DNA from: Paraescarpia echinospica
Taxonomy: Eukaryota > Annelida > Polychaeta > Sabellida > Siboglinidae
DNA length: 64,000 nucleotides
Direction of reading: 5' to 3'
Assembly (NCBI GenBank): GCA_020002185.1
Contig: CM034531.1
Location: 83,393,608-83,457,607, forward strand
Each line of letters starts with the position of its first letter. Within the stretch, counting starts at the first letter, position 1. The notes under the pieces were generated by a model. That model worked only from the letters and a program-made list of their open reading frames with translations. It searched no databases and was not told the DNA's origin. The position numbers were made by a program, and so were the translations under genes. Shown here piece after piece: positions 1 to 11,795 of this stretch.

Positions 1-383
1 ATTTTGGTTTAATAGTTGTGGATACTAAACATTTTGTGTTGCGGTATAGTAGATACATAGCAGAAACTAATGTTGCACAAATGGGACTCATTTAAAAAAA
101 ATATGTGAATTACAATCGAAAATTACAAAATAAAACCCACAAATTCAATACATTTCGCCAATGGATTTACTGTTATTTTGGCGTAATTTATCAGAATTAA
201 TTATAAGAATGTAACTGTATATATATATACATGTGTGTGTGTGTTTGTATGTGTGTGTGTGTTTATGTATATGTATTATATATATATATATAAATGTGTA
301 TATACGTATATATATTATATAATAAAATTGTGTATATATATATATATTATATCATAAATATATATTATTATATATCTTTTTAG
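1..383. other. AT-rich flank and intron upstream of linker exon A
   Basis: Bases 1-110 lie outside the inverted repeat. About 215-375 is TG/TA microsatellite. I see no coding exon before the TTTTAG acceptor at 378-383. Confidence 0.6.
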
Positions 384-544
384 ATGTTATTCCGATCTCG
401 AATACAGCGACATGGCATGACATGCGGACCAGCCGTGATCCAGGGCGAGAATTCCTCAGACAGCAGCTCCATGGGGCTTCACTGCATGAGGCTTCAATTC
501 GGGCACTGTTTGACAGCTCTACCGAACAGAGATCTACAGATGAG
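384..544 (+). CDS. Linker exon A, left copy
   Basis: The acceptor is TTTTAG and the donor GAG|GTATGA. The length is 161 nt: phase 1 in (two bases complete a codon), phase 0 out. It encodes about 53 residues rich in charged and polar residues (for example TSRDPGREFLRQQLHG) with no domain I recognise. It is equivalent to the exons at 49,659-49,819 and 60,385-60,521, so it looks like a linker between groups of SH3_15 repeats. Confidence 0.6.
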
Positions 545-941
545 GTATGAGGTTACAATGGCAGTATCTTAATCGAGATATTTGCTTGGCAACTTTCGTG
601 TTGCCTTTCTATGCCTATCAATTGTTTGTTTTGTTAAGCTCTTTTGCCTGAATTTAGTATAACATTACGAGGTTGGTCTCGTGTTGTGTTGTGTCTGGTG
701 ACAACATTTCACTATCTGCAAGGATATAATGTTCTGAGTTCATGAAATATGGAGTTACCTGTATATAGAACTTGACTTTGTTAATTGCGTAATTGTATAT
801 AGAAGAATCATAGAAGCATCGATTATACAAATCACTTATATAATAATTAGTCACAGACAATGAATAGCAACTATATTGCTTCTTTGCTTGCATGCGTACC
901 AAATGATGATTTAATCCATGCTACGCACCATCTCTTTGCAG

Positions 942-1040
942 ACCTTTGGCGTGGGAATGCAAGTCCGCGTGGAAGCTGATGAGAAGAGAGCCGAAAGACT
1001 GCAAAAGGACAATGGGGGCTGGAACTATAAAATGAAAGAG
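942..1040 (+). CDS. SH3_15 repeat, first-half exon B, left copy
   Basis: The exon has 99 nt (phase 0/0) after a TTTGCAG acceptor and before GAG|GTGATT. It encodes 33 residues with the family pattern G-x-G-M-Q-V-R-V ... NGGWNYKMKE, the first half of an SH3_15 (Mind bomb SH3) repeat. It is the same length as its right-arm copy and as the exon at 63,532-63,630. Confidence 0.7.
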
Positions 1041-1186
1041 GTGATTGTTTCCCGTTGAATAAACGTTTGTGTTGAATTAACTCATGCATTGAGCCTTTCA
1101 TGATAAGTTTGCATAAATTAGCGTATTAATGTGCAGGATGATTATAAAATAATAAATACCATGTTTTTTAGTTGTATGCATATACA

Positions 1187-1252
1187 GCTCTCTCTCACTC
1201 ACTATCTCTCTGTCTCTCTCTGTCTGTCTCTCTCTCTCTCTCTCATTCGCTA

Positions 1253-1283
<31 letters not shown>
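1187..1283. repeat. (CT)n microsatellite, left copy
   Basis: CT repeats interrupted by CTATCTCTC and TCATTCGCTATC. The right-arm counterpart at 48,733-49,016 is about three times longer. Confidence 0.9.
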
Positions 1284-1297
<14 letters not shown>

Positions 1298-1400
1298 TTA
1301 TATTATAATGTGTTTTGTATTACACATATTTAATTATACAGATGTAGTCAAAGAAGCGAGCATGACAACATTTTTACTAGTAAGCTTGCTTTCCCGTCAG

Positions 1401-1474
1401 TACCTTGGCAAAACCGGCACCATCAAGGGCTCAGTGCGCAACTTCGTCCTAGTGCAGTTCTCCGATGGCAGGAC
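1401..1474 (+). CDS. SH3_15 repeat, middle exon C, left copy
   Basis: The exon has 74 nt, phase 0 in and 2 out, with acceptor CCCGTCAG and donor GGAC|GTGAGT. It encodes YLGKTGTIKG and VLVQFSDGR, the glycine-rich strand pair of an SH3_15 repeat. It joins exon D in frame to give ...DGRTWAFN, the expected DG-x-x-W-x-x-N continuation. Confidence 0.7.
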
Positions 1475-3703
1475 GTGAGTGTATATTGTGTAGCATTCTC
1501 CATTCTGTCGATGTGTGAACTAGTTATATAACATTAATGTGAATCGAATGAAATCACATGTTCCATATTTTGTATATTTGCAAGATCTATTTATACTGTC
1601 ACCTTTTGGAACTGTTGTAGATGCGAGATGTTCTTTACAACAACAAGTGGACTAATGCATTGACATTTACGAAATAATGCTAACCCGCGCATGACCGCGT
1701 CTTGCATATTTATCCGGGGCAATTTGTTTTCGAGATTATGTATTTGTCTGATTGTATGCATTTCTTCTAGAAGAGTACTATGCATCATTACATTCATAAG
1801 TGAATATGTTGATTCTAACTTCACCATGCTAAAGCAATATGGTTTGTCATCAATAAAATGGCGTCATGTCGTGTATTTCCTGATACTTCTAAATCCGCCC
1901 TCCTCCCCACCTTTCTGCCTAGGCACGTTTAGTTAAACAATTATTGTACACCGTTGGTAGAACAAGAAGTTGGAAAATGTTGCAACGCTTTCCCAAATTT
2001 CGGTTTGAACACAGGGGCATATCCCCAATTGTTGAATGTGTTGGGTTTTGGTGCGTCGACAGACTTTTTGTTTTACAAAGGGTATATTTCTCCTTATGTT
2101 TATACAGGATTGGCGGAATGGCCCCACCTTTTTGTAATTGCATGTGTCTATTGGTGGTGGAATGTTTGTATTGTTTGCTTAGGTTTATATTCGTAGTGGT
2201 TTTATACCTCTATAGCGACAAATGTATGTATGTAATATTGTCGTCATGTTGTATGAATGTGTGCCTGAGAAACTTTGATGGGGCTGTACAAGGGTTCAGT
2301 TTCCCATCTGGTTTGCATGTTAGACATCACATTCCTACTATCTTTATGCCCAAAAGTGGCTGCATTAGAAGCAATCCACTTTCTAATAAAAAACGTCATC
2401 CTTTGGCCAATTTCAATTCTCAAACTACATCGGACTTGTGTTGGTTACTGCATAAATGCATTTACCAGCGGCCGGGGGCCACATTGGTTGAATAAAAACA
2501 ACACTGGTAACAATTTGCAATATATCGTTATTACAATTTATTTATGTAAATAAAATGCATTCAGGTGCTGAAAAAGAAGGTTAATTATTTGCGTTTAGTT
2601 ACGGAATAAGCAAACAGTATTGTTGCTTTTATGGTGTAGCCGTTTCTGTTAATAGTGGTGGATAAATAATATTCGAGCAGCAAAGATATGGTGAGCGCAC
2701 GGTTGACGCCTCGGTTCAAGACAGCTTACCATCTATGTATATTGATGGCTTCTTAGATTTTTGTTCGCGGTCGTTTTTTAACGTGATCCAATTTGTTTAT
2801 ATCTTTCATAGAAAACTGGTGGTCAAAGCTTGTGCTCACCGAGAGGTGACAACAGCAAAGAAAGCTGATTGGTTTGTGAATGATCGGCCTATCCTAGGCC
2901 ATGAATGTTCTTGTTAATTGTTCTGAAAGCTTGCTAACACAGGGCAAACATGTGAGTGTTGTCTTCGGCTGGTTTCTTGTATATTATTGATAATCTACGG
3001 TTTCTTGGGTCATGACGTGATATACATCTAAGGTTTATTGCCGTACATTTTCAAGACTTTCTTGATGTAGGTCACCTGTGTGATTGTATCCTAGGCTTTG
3101 GTGACCACGGTTTCTGCTCTATGGTGCAGCGACCTCACCTTTGATCTGTTGTGCTCTAAGCGGTGGTTCATGTCCCAATTCAAATATTGATATGTATGTA
3201 TTGACTTTCAATACCCTGTAACCATGGCTGATCCTACAAACATATGCAATTGTCCAGGAATGATAATGTGTTATCTTGTTATAATAATAATAATAAATGA
3301 ATAGTAATTAATATTATACCATACCAATGCCCCGTTCATTCACGAGTGTTTATAAAATCGACAAATATATAAGAAACATAAAATCGCATTTAAGAGAAAT
3401 TAATCAGAAACAAATAAAGTTAGCAAACAAACTCATAGTATTATATATATATATATTATGAACTAGATGTTATAGCTCAAGGAGTCCAAGTAGTTAACAT
3501 GTGGAGACTGGTAATTTTTATTACCACTTCTAGACAAAAAAATTCAAGACGACTATTTGTTCTGAAATGATGCGATAGTTTTATTGATTGTTGTTAGCTG
3601 GACGTGTGTCAGATATAATGCAAACGTGTATTGTATTACAACAAATGCATGTGCAGTTGCATGAACGAAATGTTCGTAGTGTTAAGCATTGTTGCCTTTT
3701 CAG
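1475..3703 (+). other. Intron with a left-only ~600-bp segment
   Basis: There is no exon here. About 1,853-2,455 has no counterpart in the right arm, where the flanking sequences are contiguous near 48,250-48,300. It contains a 183-codon ORF (1,944-2,495) that matches nothing I recognise and overlaps both ends of the block, so I do not call it a gene. Confidence 0.55.
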
Positions 3704-3781
3704 TTGGGCCTTCAATATGAACCTTCTGGAAAAATGCGACAAAGACACAGAGCCAACAAAACTACAGAATGCCTACAACAG
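3704..3781 (+). CDS. SH3_15 repeat, third exon D, left copy
   Basis: The exon has 78 nt (phase 2/2), acceptor CTTTTCAG, donor ACAG|GTAGGT. It encodes WAFNMNLLEK followed by a charged tail, the W-x-x-N-x-x-LLE end of an SH3_15 repeat. The right copy has K instead of M in the WAFN motif. Confidence 0.7.
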
Positions 3782-4250
3782 GTAGGTTGTTATTACTAAT
3801 TGTTTGACTGTGTTTGTCCTTAGAGTATGTTTACGGTGAACATATCGATTTCAGTGTCATTTCTAATCGTTTGAGTTACAAATGCAATTTAATATTCGAA
3901 AATCGGCAATCTTGAGTCAGTTCAGTTGATTTTAGCTCAACTTGGACATGTAAGCATCTTCATGTTGTTGTACCATCCGAGCAGTGTGCGTGTTCTAAAC
4001 ATATGGCAGTATGTAAGTGATTAAAATAGCTTATGGTTGTGTTTATTTACAAACAATTACAGTTAAAGAAACAGTCACTGACCTTTTCATCTCATATCTC
4101 AACACAATCCTTCTATTGACCGCACTAAAAGTCTTAGATGAAGAAATTGTTCGTTTGTAATGCATATTTGATTGGAAGCCTAATGGCAAAAACAATGGGT
4201 CGCAATGATTGGATACTTTAGAAATGAGTATTTTGTATAATGCACCCAAG

Positions 4251-4338
4251 GTACGACATTGTGCGCCTACTGGATAACACGCAAACAGTGAAGGAAGTTC
4301 AAGAAGTGCGGGTTGGCTGGAATCCAAAAATGGCGAAG
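4251..4338 (+). CDS. SH3_15 repeat, first-half exon E, left copy
   Basis: The exon has 88 nt (phase 2/0). With the preceding bases it reads RYDIVRLLDN ... VGWNPKMAK, the start of the second repeat. The acceptor CACCCAAG is weak and is the same in both arms. The length equals the E-type exons at 57,233-57,320 and 62,269-62,356. Confidence 0.65.
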
Positions 4339-4479
4339 GTGAAAATGTAATTTGTTATCACATACATGTCATGTTGGCTTGTTCATAGAGCAAGTCGACA
4401 AGCGTAGCAATTACATCATGGTATTGGGAAATCGTATTCGACAACGAATCAAATTCATATATATGGGCAAGATACCAAT

Positions 4480-4626
4480 TAAACACATAGACACACACCA
4501 CACACGCACGCGCGCGCACACACACACATACACACACACGCGTGTGCACGCACACACACTCACACACACTCGCTTGCACGCACACACACACATGCGCACG
4601 CACGCTCGTACGCACACGCACGCAAA
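4480..4626. repeat. CA-rich microsatellite, left copy
   Basis: CACACA/CGCACG tract of about 145 bp inside an intron. The long ORFs on both strands here are products of the repeat. The right-arm counterpart (about 46,308-46,435) is TG-rich and different in detail. Confidence 0.85.
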
Positions 4627-4976
4627 CGATATATATTACTTATTTTAATTATAATAACATTGCTCGTTGCATGTTGTATGGTTATTCGACTAATTTTTTA
4701 ATTTCAATTAACATCAGTTTTATTATGATCTAATATTATTAGATCAGAATAAAATTGATGAAAATAAAGGTTTTTTTTATAGGACAAACGTTTTTTGGAG
4801 AATATTAGCCAACGATTCTGTGAATCGACTTATAGTGTTAAAGCCAAATCTATCCAGCTATGTCACGGTATGATTTGTTTTGCTGAATTTAAGCCTTTTG
4901 AAACCGGGTGATTAAAAATAAAACATACTAATTACTCATTTCGAATACAACTATGCTGCCTATCCAACATTTCACG

Positions 4977-7611
4977 TATTTATTCCGGTCTTCAAAAGGA
5001 TTCTTCAAATCCTCAGCTGGTATTTTAGTGAGCAATATTTCTGGTCACTTTCCGTACTTTCTAAGTCTGGACTATGTCGAAACCTCTAATGTGATACCAA
5101 GGTTTATACGAATAAAACAACAAAATCCTGACTCACTCAATAAATTTAAAACTGAAATTATTAACTGAAATGTTTATGATAAACTTAACACAGATACTCA
5201 TGCGGATCCGAATGAAAACTACAATATCCTCGATGAAATTGTTACTGCAGCTATGGTTAAATTTTTACCTTTTAAAGTAATTAAATTTAACAAATATAAA
5301 CATAAGAAAACTCCTTGGATTACCAAGGGCATTATTATGTCAATTAAATTTAGAAACAAATTGTATTCGAGAAGGAAACAGACTCACGTAAATACAGAGC
5401 ATTACCATCAACTTAAAACTGACTTACATACTTATAATAAAATTCTTAAAAGTAATATTAGATTAGCTAAGCAAATGCATTACCAATCCAGTTTTGAAAA
5501 GCATAAGCATGATGTTAAAAAGAAATGGTGTTTAATTAAAGAAATTAATCAGAAAGCCAAAAGAAAGAACAATTTTCCAGATTTGTTCAAAGTCGATGGG
5601 GAAATGATTAGCGACAAATGCATTATTGCAAACAGATTTAACACGTTTTGTTACAAATGCTGGTCCTACTCTAGCCTCTAAAACAACTACTAGTGGAGGT
5701 AAATCATACAAAGATTACCTGAATAACCCGATATTTCACACCTTCCGCTTTAACCCAATTAGCATGGAAACTACTGTTAATATAATTGATCGTTTACCTT
5801 CAAAATCAAGTTGTGGAAAAGACGGTATTTCAACACCATTACTAAAATTGATAAAAATATCAGCAATGCAGTCACTCTAATTATTAATCAATCAATAATA
5901 ACTGGTATATTTCCAGACAAATTAAACATTGCAAAAGTCATACCTCTTTTAAAAAAGGTGATGTTTCTGACTAACAATTATCGTCCTATTTCTATCCTGC
6001 CAGTGATTTCAAACATTTTTGAAAGGGTTATGTTTGATCAAATCCACGATTACTTCCATTCTAATGCGTTATACTACAATAGCCAATATGGGTTTAGAAA
6101 GAAACATTCTACTGAGCTTGCTACACTTGAAATCATAGACTGAATTATACAAGATCTTGATAAATCAGTTACTCCAATAAATATATACCTTGATTTATCA
6201 AAAGCATTTGACACAATTGATCACAATATATTGGTACAGAAGTTAAATTACTATGGATTAAATGCCAAGGCTCTGGACCTTTCTACGAACTATTTACAAA
6301 ATCGTAGGCAGTACGTAGAAATTGAAAATGTTAAGTCTAAGGAAATAGTCATCAACATTGGTGCCCCTCAAGGTTCAATTTTAGGGCCACTCTTATTTAT
6401 TATATATATAAATGACATAGCACTTTCTAGTGACCTTTTCAAATTCATAACGTATGCTGACGACACCATCCTTACTATTACACTAAACACATTTAATGAT
6501 TCAGAAAGCCAAATGCGAAGTGACTCTATTAACAAAGAACTAACAAAGATTAACAATTGGTTGAAAGCCAACAAAGTGTCAATAAATGCCAAAAAGACTA
6601 AATTCATTATTTTTTATATGCCTCAAAAGAAAGTAGAATACCCTGTATTACAAATAGATGGGGCATACATTGAATGTGTAAATGATTTCAATTTTTCAGG
6701 CATCACAATAAATAACCATTTAAACTGGCAGAGTCAAACAAACAAAATAGCAAATAAAATATCTAAAACAATAGGCATACTAAATAAACTTTAACACTTT
6801 TTACCACCTAATACATTAGATATTATGTATAATGCTCTTATTCTCCCTCATATTAATTATGGCATACTTTTATGGGGTCATCAAGCACATCAAATTTTCA
6901 AATTACAGAAAAAAAGCAATACGAATAATATCCATAAATAAATACAATGCTCTCACAAGTCCTATTTTTAAAAGACTCCAGTTGCTAAAGTTGGATGACA
7001 TTTATAAAATCCAACAATTAAAATTTTACTATAAATTAATTAACAATCTTTTACCCTACTACTTCATTGTTTTTTTAAGCACACACATTTATGATATTCT
7101 TCAGCACAGCACACGTGAAAGAAATAATCTGTATACGTCCAGATTCAAATATGAATATGCAAAAAAATGCATTAGACACAACATAGCAGAGACAGTTAAC
7201 AATACACCAAGTATTATAATTAATAACATTTACACCCACAGTCTATATGGTTTTTGCAACATACACAAAAAACGTTTTTATTTTAAATTATGAATCGACT
7301 TGTCGTATTCATAATTGCTTTATTTGTAATACATATTAGAATGTATACCGAAGCATCCATATGTATGTCAATGTGATATAATCAGTCCTTGTATTATGTA
7401 TGCATGTTGACACATTGAGTAATTATCAACTATAAAAACAAGTCATATGCTATTTTGATTTGTCATGTAAATTTTACTGTTTTTTATATTTATGGGGTGG
7501 CTCCTGTGCTAGCGATATTATATATCTTAATGGGAGTCTCCCGACCTTATCTATTACTTGCGTTATTCAGTGTATATGTATCGTATTTATAGGTCAAATA
7601 AATTGATTCTG
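4977..7611 (+). mobile_element. 5'-truncated, decayed LINE (Jockey/CR1-group), left arm only
   Basis: Inserted between CCAACATTTCACG and ATGTAGCAGTTCCC; the matching right-arm region (about 45,930-46,035) has no such element. It starts inside the endonuclease (SGHFPYFLSLDY). It continues through a linker (KTPWITKGI) into the reverse transcriptase, with the fingers around 5,811-6,143, the catalytic YADD motif at 6,453-6,464 and a C-terminal region to 7,293. Stops and frameshifts split it into at least six ORFs. The 3' end is AAATAAATTGATTCTGA, like the TTGA-type tails of CR1/Daphne-group elements. It is not active. The clade is inferred from RT style only. Confidence 0.8.
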
Positions 7612-7765
7612 ACTTCATGTAGCAGTTCCCTTTCTTCTGTACGCACTCATGAACAGCGATAGATTTACTGCTTTGGGGAATAATACTTGGCAAATTTGGC
7701 TTTAAAGAACATATAGTTTATATTGTTTCATAATATAACCATAATAATAACGAAACACATTTCAG

Positions 7766-7842
7766 GTCATCGGCATGAAAGGGATCGTAAATAGAATTGA
7801 TAAAGATGGCGATGTGTTTGTGGAATTCATCAACAACGACGA
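7766..7842 (+). CDS. SH3_15 repeat, middle exon F, left copy
   Basis: The exon has 77 nt (phase 0/2), acceptor ATTTCAG, donor ACGA|GTAAGT. It encodes MKGIVNRIDKDGDVFVEF, the G-x-V-x-x-x-D-x-DGDV strand pair typical of SH3_15. It joins exon G in frame to give NDDYWINSALLEV, so no exon is needed between them. Confidence 0.7.
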
Positions 7843-8439
7843 GTAAGTGTAACTCAGTACCAAATTTGCAATACAATGATCAATATATGTTCTCATTTAT
7901 ATACGTTCCTCTATTTTAGAAAACACGTTTTAATGCCATCCCATCATATTTTCAAAAGGTAAAAGTACAAATGTTTTCTTAAGAATAACATTGATAAATG
8001 ATGCATTATTAAATTTCCTTCCTAGCGTATCCAGCCAACAATGCTACAAGTAAATTATTTGTTGAACATCGGTAATGAACTAACTTGAGGAGAACTTGAA
8101 CAGTGTTCAATTGCTAGATATGTTACAAATGTTATAGATGACGACGATGCAAACGTTTAGCTTGGGTGCGCTTGATTATAGTTACGGCACCTGTCTATAA
8201 TGGTGTGCCTGACCTTTAATTCATACTAATCTAACTACAATTGTGTATGTGTGTGTGTGTGCGTGCGTGTGTGTGCGCGTGAGCGTGTCGGTTAGAGGTT
8301 CTGACTGGTTAACGTTTTCCTGTCGGTCGTTAGATACTTTTTCGCAACATCATGCTGATGTCTTCAATTGCACGAAATTGTTCCTGCAAACACACTCTCA
8401 GCTTTGTTCTGGATCAGGATCTGGATGTAGATAGTTACT

Positions 8440-8730
8440 CAGCAAAGCACTGCTAGAATATTGCGGTTAGGGTTTATTTCAGAGTATCCTTCTCTAGAGT
8501 TAGATAATCCACTACAGGTAGCACATTTACTCCCAGTGTGGGATATTTTACTTCCTATGATATAGATACTCTGTAGAAAGGACCAACGGCCAAACTAGTG
8601 TATCTTCCTAAAGACACAGGCAATTTCGGGTGATCGGATTTGCCCAGGTTTCGAAACGGTAGTCAGTAGATGAATTTGAACCATGGTCCAGACAGTCCGG
8701 CGCTCTACCGATCGGCCACCCGATGAGAAA
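8440..8730 (-). mobile_element. tRNA-derived SINE, left copy
   Basis: On the minus strand a tRNA-like head begins near 8,728, with box A-like TGGCCGATCGG and box B-like GGTTCAAATTC. About 220 bp of tRNA-unrelated body follows. The same element sits in the right arm at about 44,836-45,135 on the plus strand, so it was present before the inverted duplication. It is no intact tRNA gene: the sequence after box B does not close an acceptor stem. Confidence 0.65.
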
Positions 8731-8941
8731 CTTCGCGAAAAACTATTCATATTTACTCATCAAGTGTTAATACTTTGGGAAGCCTACTGCACATGTGTAT
8801 ATGTAATACCTTCCGTGTGCTCGGGTATCCGTGAGTGTGTGCATGTTGTAGTAATGTGCCATTACAATTTAATATAATTATGATTAATTATGCATTTTGT
8901 CACTTAATTCTATGTGATTGTAGCCACTGTTTATGCTTCAG

Positions 8942-9092
8942 TTATTGGATCAATTCAGCACTGCTGGAAGTCATCGATGTGTCCAGGATGAAAATTGAGG
9001 ATTTAGACTTCGTGTTGGTGATCGACTCTTACGCGAAGGTCAAGGCTTTACAGGACGAGATTCATGGAGGATGGCAAGACGTAATGCAAAAG
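8942..9092 (+). CDS. SH3_15 exon G: end of repeat 2 and start of repeat 3, left copy
   Basis: The exon has 151 nt (phase 2/0), acceptor GCTTCAG, donor AAAAG|GTGTGG. It encodes YWINSALLEV (end of one repeat), a short linker, then FVLVIDSYAK ... HGGWQDVMQK (start of the next). Its right-arm and module-2 equivalents are also exactly 151 nt. Confidence 0.75.
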
Positions 9093-10545
9093 GTGTGGTG
9101 GTCACTTCTTATTTGTTTATTATGATGACTTTTGTTAATTCCTAGCATGGCACACTTTAAAGTCTTTTCTAGCAGCTACTGATACAATTTGCACCCAAAA
9201 CTACATATTAATATTGCTGTTACAAAAATGGATAAGCGAGTGAAAAATGTATAACTCCAAAAACACGTCCAAAACAATAAACTCAAAGCCTAGACAACGG
9301 TCGCTGGCACCCTCACGGCTCGTCCGATCCCGTTGGTCTTGTTACGGTATGAAAGCTTGTAGTTTTTGTTCTTCTAACATATTTTTACCGGTAATAATCC
9401 ATCCATAGAACACATATAAACGGACTTACAATCCTGCCGTTTTCGGTTGCGTACGATGCTAGCGGCGGGCACTAAGTGCACAAATCTAACAGTCAAAATT
9501 ATTTGCATTGGTTGGTTGATATACGTGATTGTGACGTCACGTCGACTTCGTGGGTGTCAGTTTCGCGGCTTTAAATTGGATGGAGCAAGAAATCAGAAAG
9601 TAGCGCCTCAATTGGTAGATGGGTGAATTGTGTCGACGAACTAACATCGGTCGCAGGAGTCTAACACACCGAAAATGGCACGTTTGTATGTACTTTATAT
9701 ATTATTTTAGGAATGATAATCGAGAAACCATTTACATGTTAGAATAACAAAAGAGTAAGCTTTCAAACGTGATTACGATCTTTGAGATCGAACGAGCCAT
9801 AAAAGTGCTTGTAACCTCTAAAATGAGTGTTTTAGACGTGTTTGGAGTTGTACATTATTTGCTCGCTTATATATATATTTTTGTCATTATTATTGTTTCA
9901 GTTATACATAAATAATTGTTTTCATATGGTAATTTTTCGTTACAGATGTGATGTAGTAGTCCAGTTAAATATCATCTGCATACCGCAGGTTCCACACATT
10001 TGTATCGATCGCAAATATGTTGGTGCCTTGATAGTTGTAGCGTCTTTGTGTATCTCTCTACATGTTTTTGTATGAATGAACCTGCCTTATTATAAATACG
10101 CACACACCCACACACATGCTCGCACACACGCACGCACGTACGCACATACAAATTTAATAACAATTAAATGTCACTGACTTAGTTTAAACGACACTAAATT
10201 ACTATTTCTGGATAACTTTTAACTACTTAAAATAATACTAAAGCTTGTTAATGTGTGATACGTAATCAGTAGTAATACATGTACGCCTTACTTTCTACAA
10301 GTTGCAGAAGTTAACCAAATTCCAGCATAAATTACTGTAGGGTAAGGCTAACAATGAATGACCAGAGATTAAAACACTGGCTTAGACTGCAATCATCAGC
10401 CTTAGCTCCAGATCGTTGTTCTTAACTTATGTTTTTATGTCTGATTTGAGATCCTTCTCATCATATCCTCAATATCTTACATCGGAATTTTGAAAACATG
10501 CCAATCCATAAATAAATGTCACAATCAAAACAAACTCAGACAATG

Positions 10546-10589
<44 letters not shown>

Positions 10590-10672
10590 TGTGTACGCGT
10601 CATGTGTTTAGTTTTAGTTTTTGATAGGTGGATAAACGAACGTTCCAATACTAATTGTGTTGTCTCCTGCAG
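9093..10672 (+). other. Intron, no exon seen
   Basis: There is no exon or recognisable element. The right-arm counterpart is interrupted by the RTE-like insertion; the left region near 9,470-9,490 is the empty site. Confidence 0.6.
10543..10592. repeat. (GCGT)n microsatellite
   Basis: About twelve GCGT units in the intron just before the frameshifted exon. The right arm has a shorter version followed by the CR1 insertion point. Confidence 0.85.
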
Positions 10673-10776
10673 ACCCTTGGTTCAACTGGCATCGTCAGAT
10701 GGGCGTGCGATGGTACATGTTTCTGGATACGATTTGACTTACAACATCAAAGCACTACGATTCATAGCATCAGCAG
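10673..10776 (+). pseudogene. SH3_15 exon H with a 14-bp frameshift deletion, left copy
   Basis: The acceptor is CTCCTGCAG and the donor AGCAG|GTAACC. The exon begins TLGSTGIV like its partner at 37,316-37,433 but is 104 nt instead of 118. The 14 bases present in the right copy between GGCATCG and TCAGATGGGCG are absent, so the rest of the third repeat is read out of frame. Confidence 0.8.
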
Positions 10777-11766
10777 GTAACCATAGTTATCACATACGTG
10801 CTGGCTATATGACATTTGGTTAATGAATCTTGTTTGTTGTTATTAACCAAGTACTTACAGTATTTTAAATAGTATATACACACTGCTTATAACCAAACTC
10901 CTTGTGTTTATTGAAAGCGGAAATGAATAATGTATACATCGTTAGAACCTTAGTAACAAAACAGCAAACACAAATTAAAATACTTGATGGGAAATCTTAC
11001 ATATATTAAAGACGTAGCCATACGGGGCAAACCGTTAGAGCACTTTCTTCCCGCCCCTGTAAATTATGTGAAATTATTTATTATAAACATGGTTATACAT
11101 TGTGGATAAATATGTTGGAAAAATTAGGCTTCCTATTATTTAGTAACACATAGTAATTAGCCATAGGTAATTATCAAACATTCATGACAAAACATTTTGA
11201 AAACTAGCGTGTGATCAGATCTTTGTTAATAAATCGACAGAAGTAGGGATTCACTAAATACGTAGTTAGTTAGCCCTTAGTTATTAGTTTATACAATATA
11301 TCCCAATTGTTTTACAATATTACCCACGAAGCACATGTCATTGAAATTACAAGACATTACAAGAATTACACACGCACGCACGCACGCACACACACACACA
11401 CACACACACACCCAATATCTCTTTCACATGTTTTAGTTTAAAGTACCTGCGACACAGAACTGTTTATATGTGTTGAATTTGACTTAATAGTATGAGTGAA
11501 CACTCATACTGGTTTGGCGGAGCTTCCTTTTTATGCTAAACTATAATGTAATCAAATTAGTTTGTGATACTGTCGTATTGTTTGACTGCCAGGTTGCTCT
11601 TAATAAATGTGTCATGAACAAATATATGGAGTGGGAGGGTTCTTTTTTATTTTGGTAATAAAGTAAATGGTCTTGTTCTGGGAACGTATATTAGGCAAAT
11701 GTTTTGTTTGTTATAATGTGGAAGGAATGTTGTGACATTATGCTAAATGGCGCACGTTTCTTGTAG

Positions 11767-11795
11767 AGGAGATGCTTCACGCTCAAAGGGGATGA
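11767..11795 (+). CDS. Probable terminal exon I, left copy
   Basis: After TTCTTGTAG, joining phase 1 from exon H gives a short tail EEMLHAQRG and a TGA at 11,793-11,795. The short exon is the same in the right arm (36,142-36,170). It rests on splice phase and conservation only. Confidence 0.45.

Larger units (their letters stand above)
384..11795 (+). pseudogene. 5'-truncated copy of the SH3_15-repeat gene (left arm)
   Basis: Nine exons (384-544, 942-1040, 1401-1474, 3704-3781, 4251-4338, 7766-7842, 8942-9092, 10673-10776, 11767-11795) mirror the last module of the minus-strand gene at 36,142-63,630. Conceptually they encode a linker plus three SH3_15 repeats, the ~65-residue domain described in Mind bomb E3 ubiquitin ligases. 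The 5' modules of the right-hand gene are missing because the inverted repeat starts in the intron just before the first exon. The eighth exon lacks 14 bp present in the right copy, shifting the frame. A 2.6-kb LINE also sits in the intron before the 77-nt exon. Without a visible promoter or start codon and with a frameshift, a non-functional copy is the best reading. Confidence 0.65.

Noticed and set aside
654..902. 82-codon minus-strand ORF identical in both arms (also 49,301-49,549)
   Set aside because: It lies over an intron of the SH3_15 gene and matches no family; identity reflects the recent common origin of the arms.
1944..2495. 183-codon ORF
   Set aside because: It overlaps the left-only block and its flank, has no recognisable domain and no conserved counterpart.
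7920..7958. A 39-nt candidate exon (TTTTAG ... AAAG|GTAAAA) after exon F
   Set aside because: Exon F joins exon G directly to give a complete repeat, and the same stretch in the right arm has an extra T that would shift the frame.
8683..8728. A functional tRNA gene
   Set aside because: Only the box A and B-like parts are present and the acceptor stem does not close; it is a SINE head.
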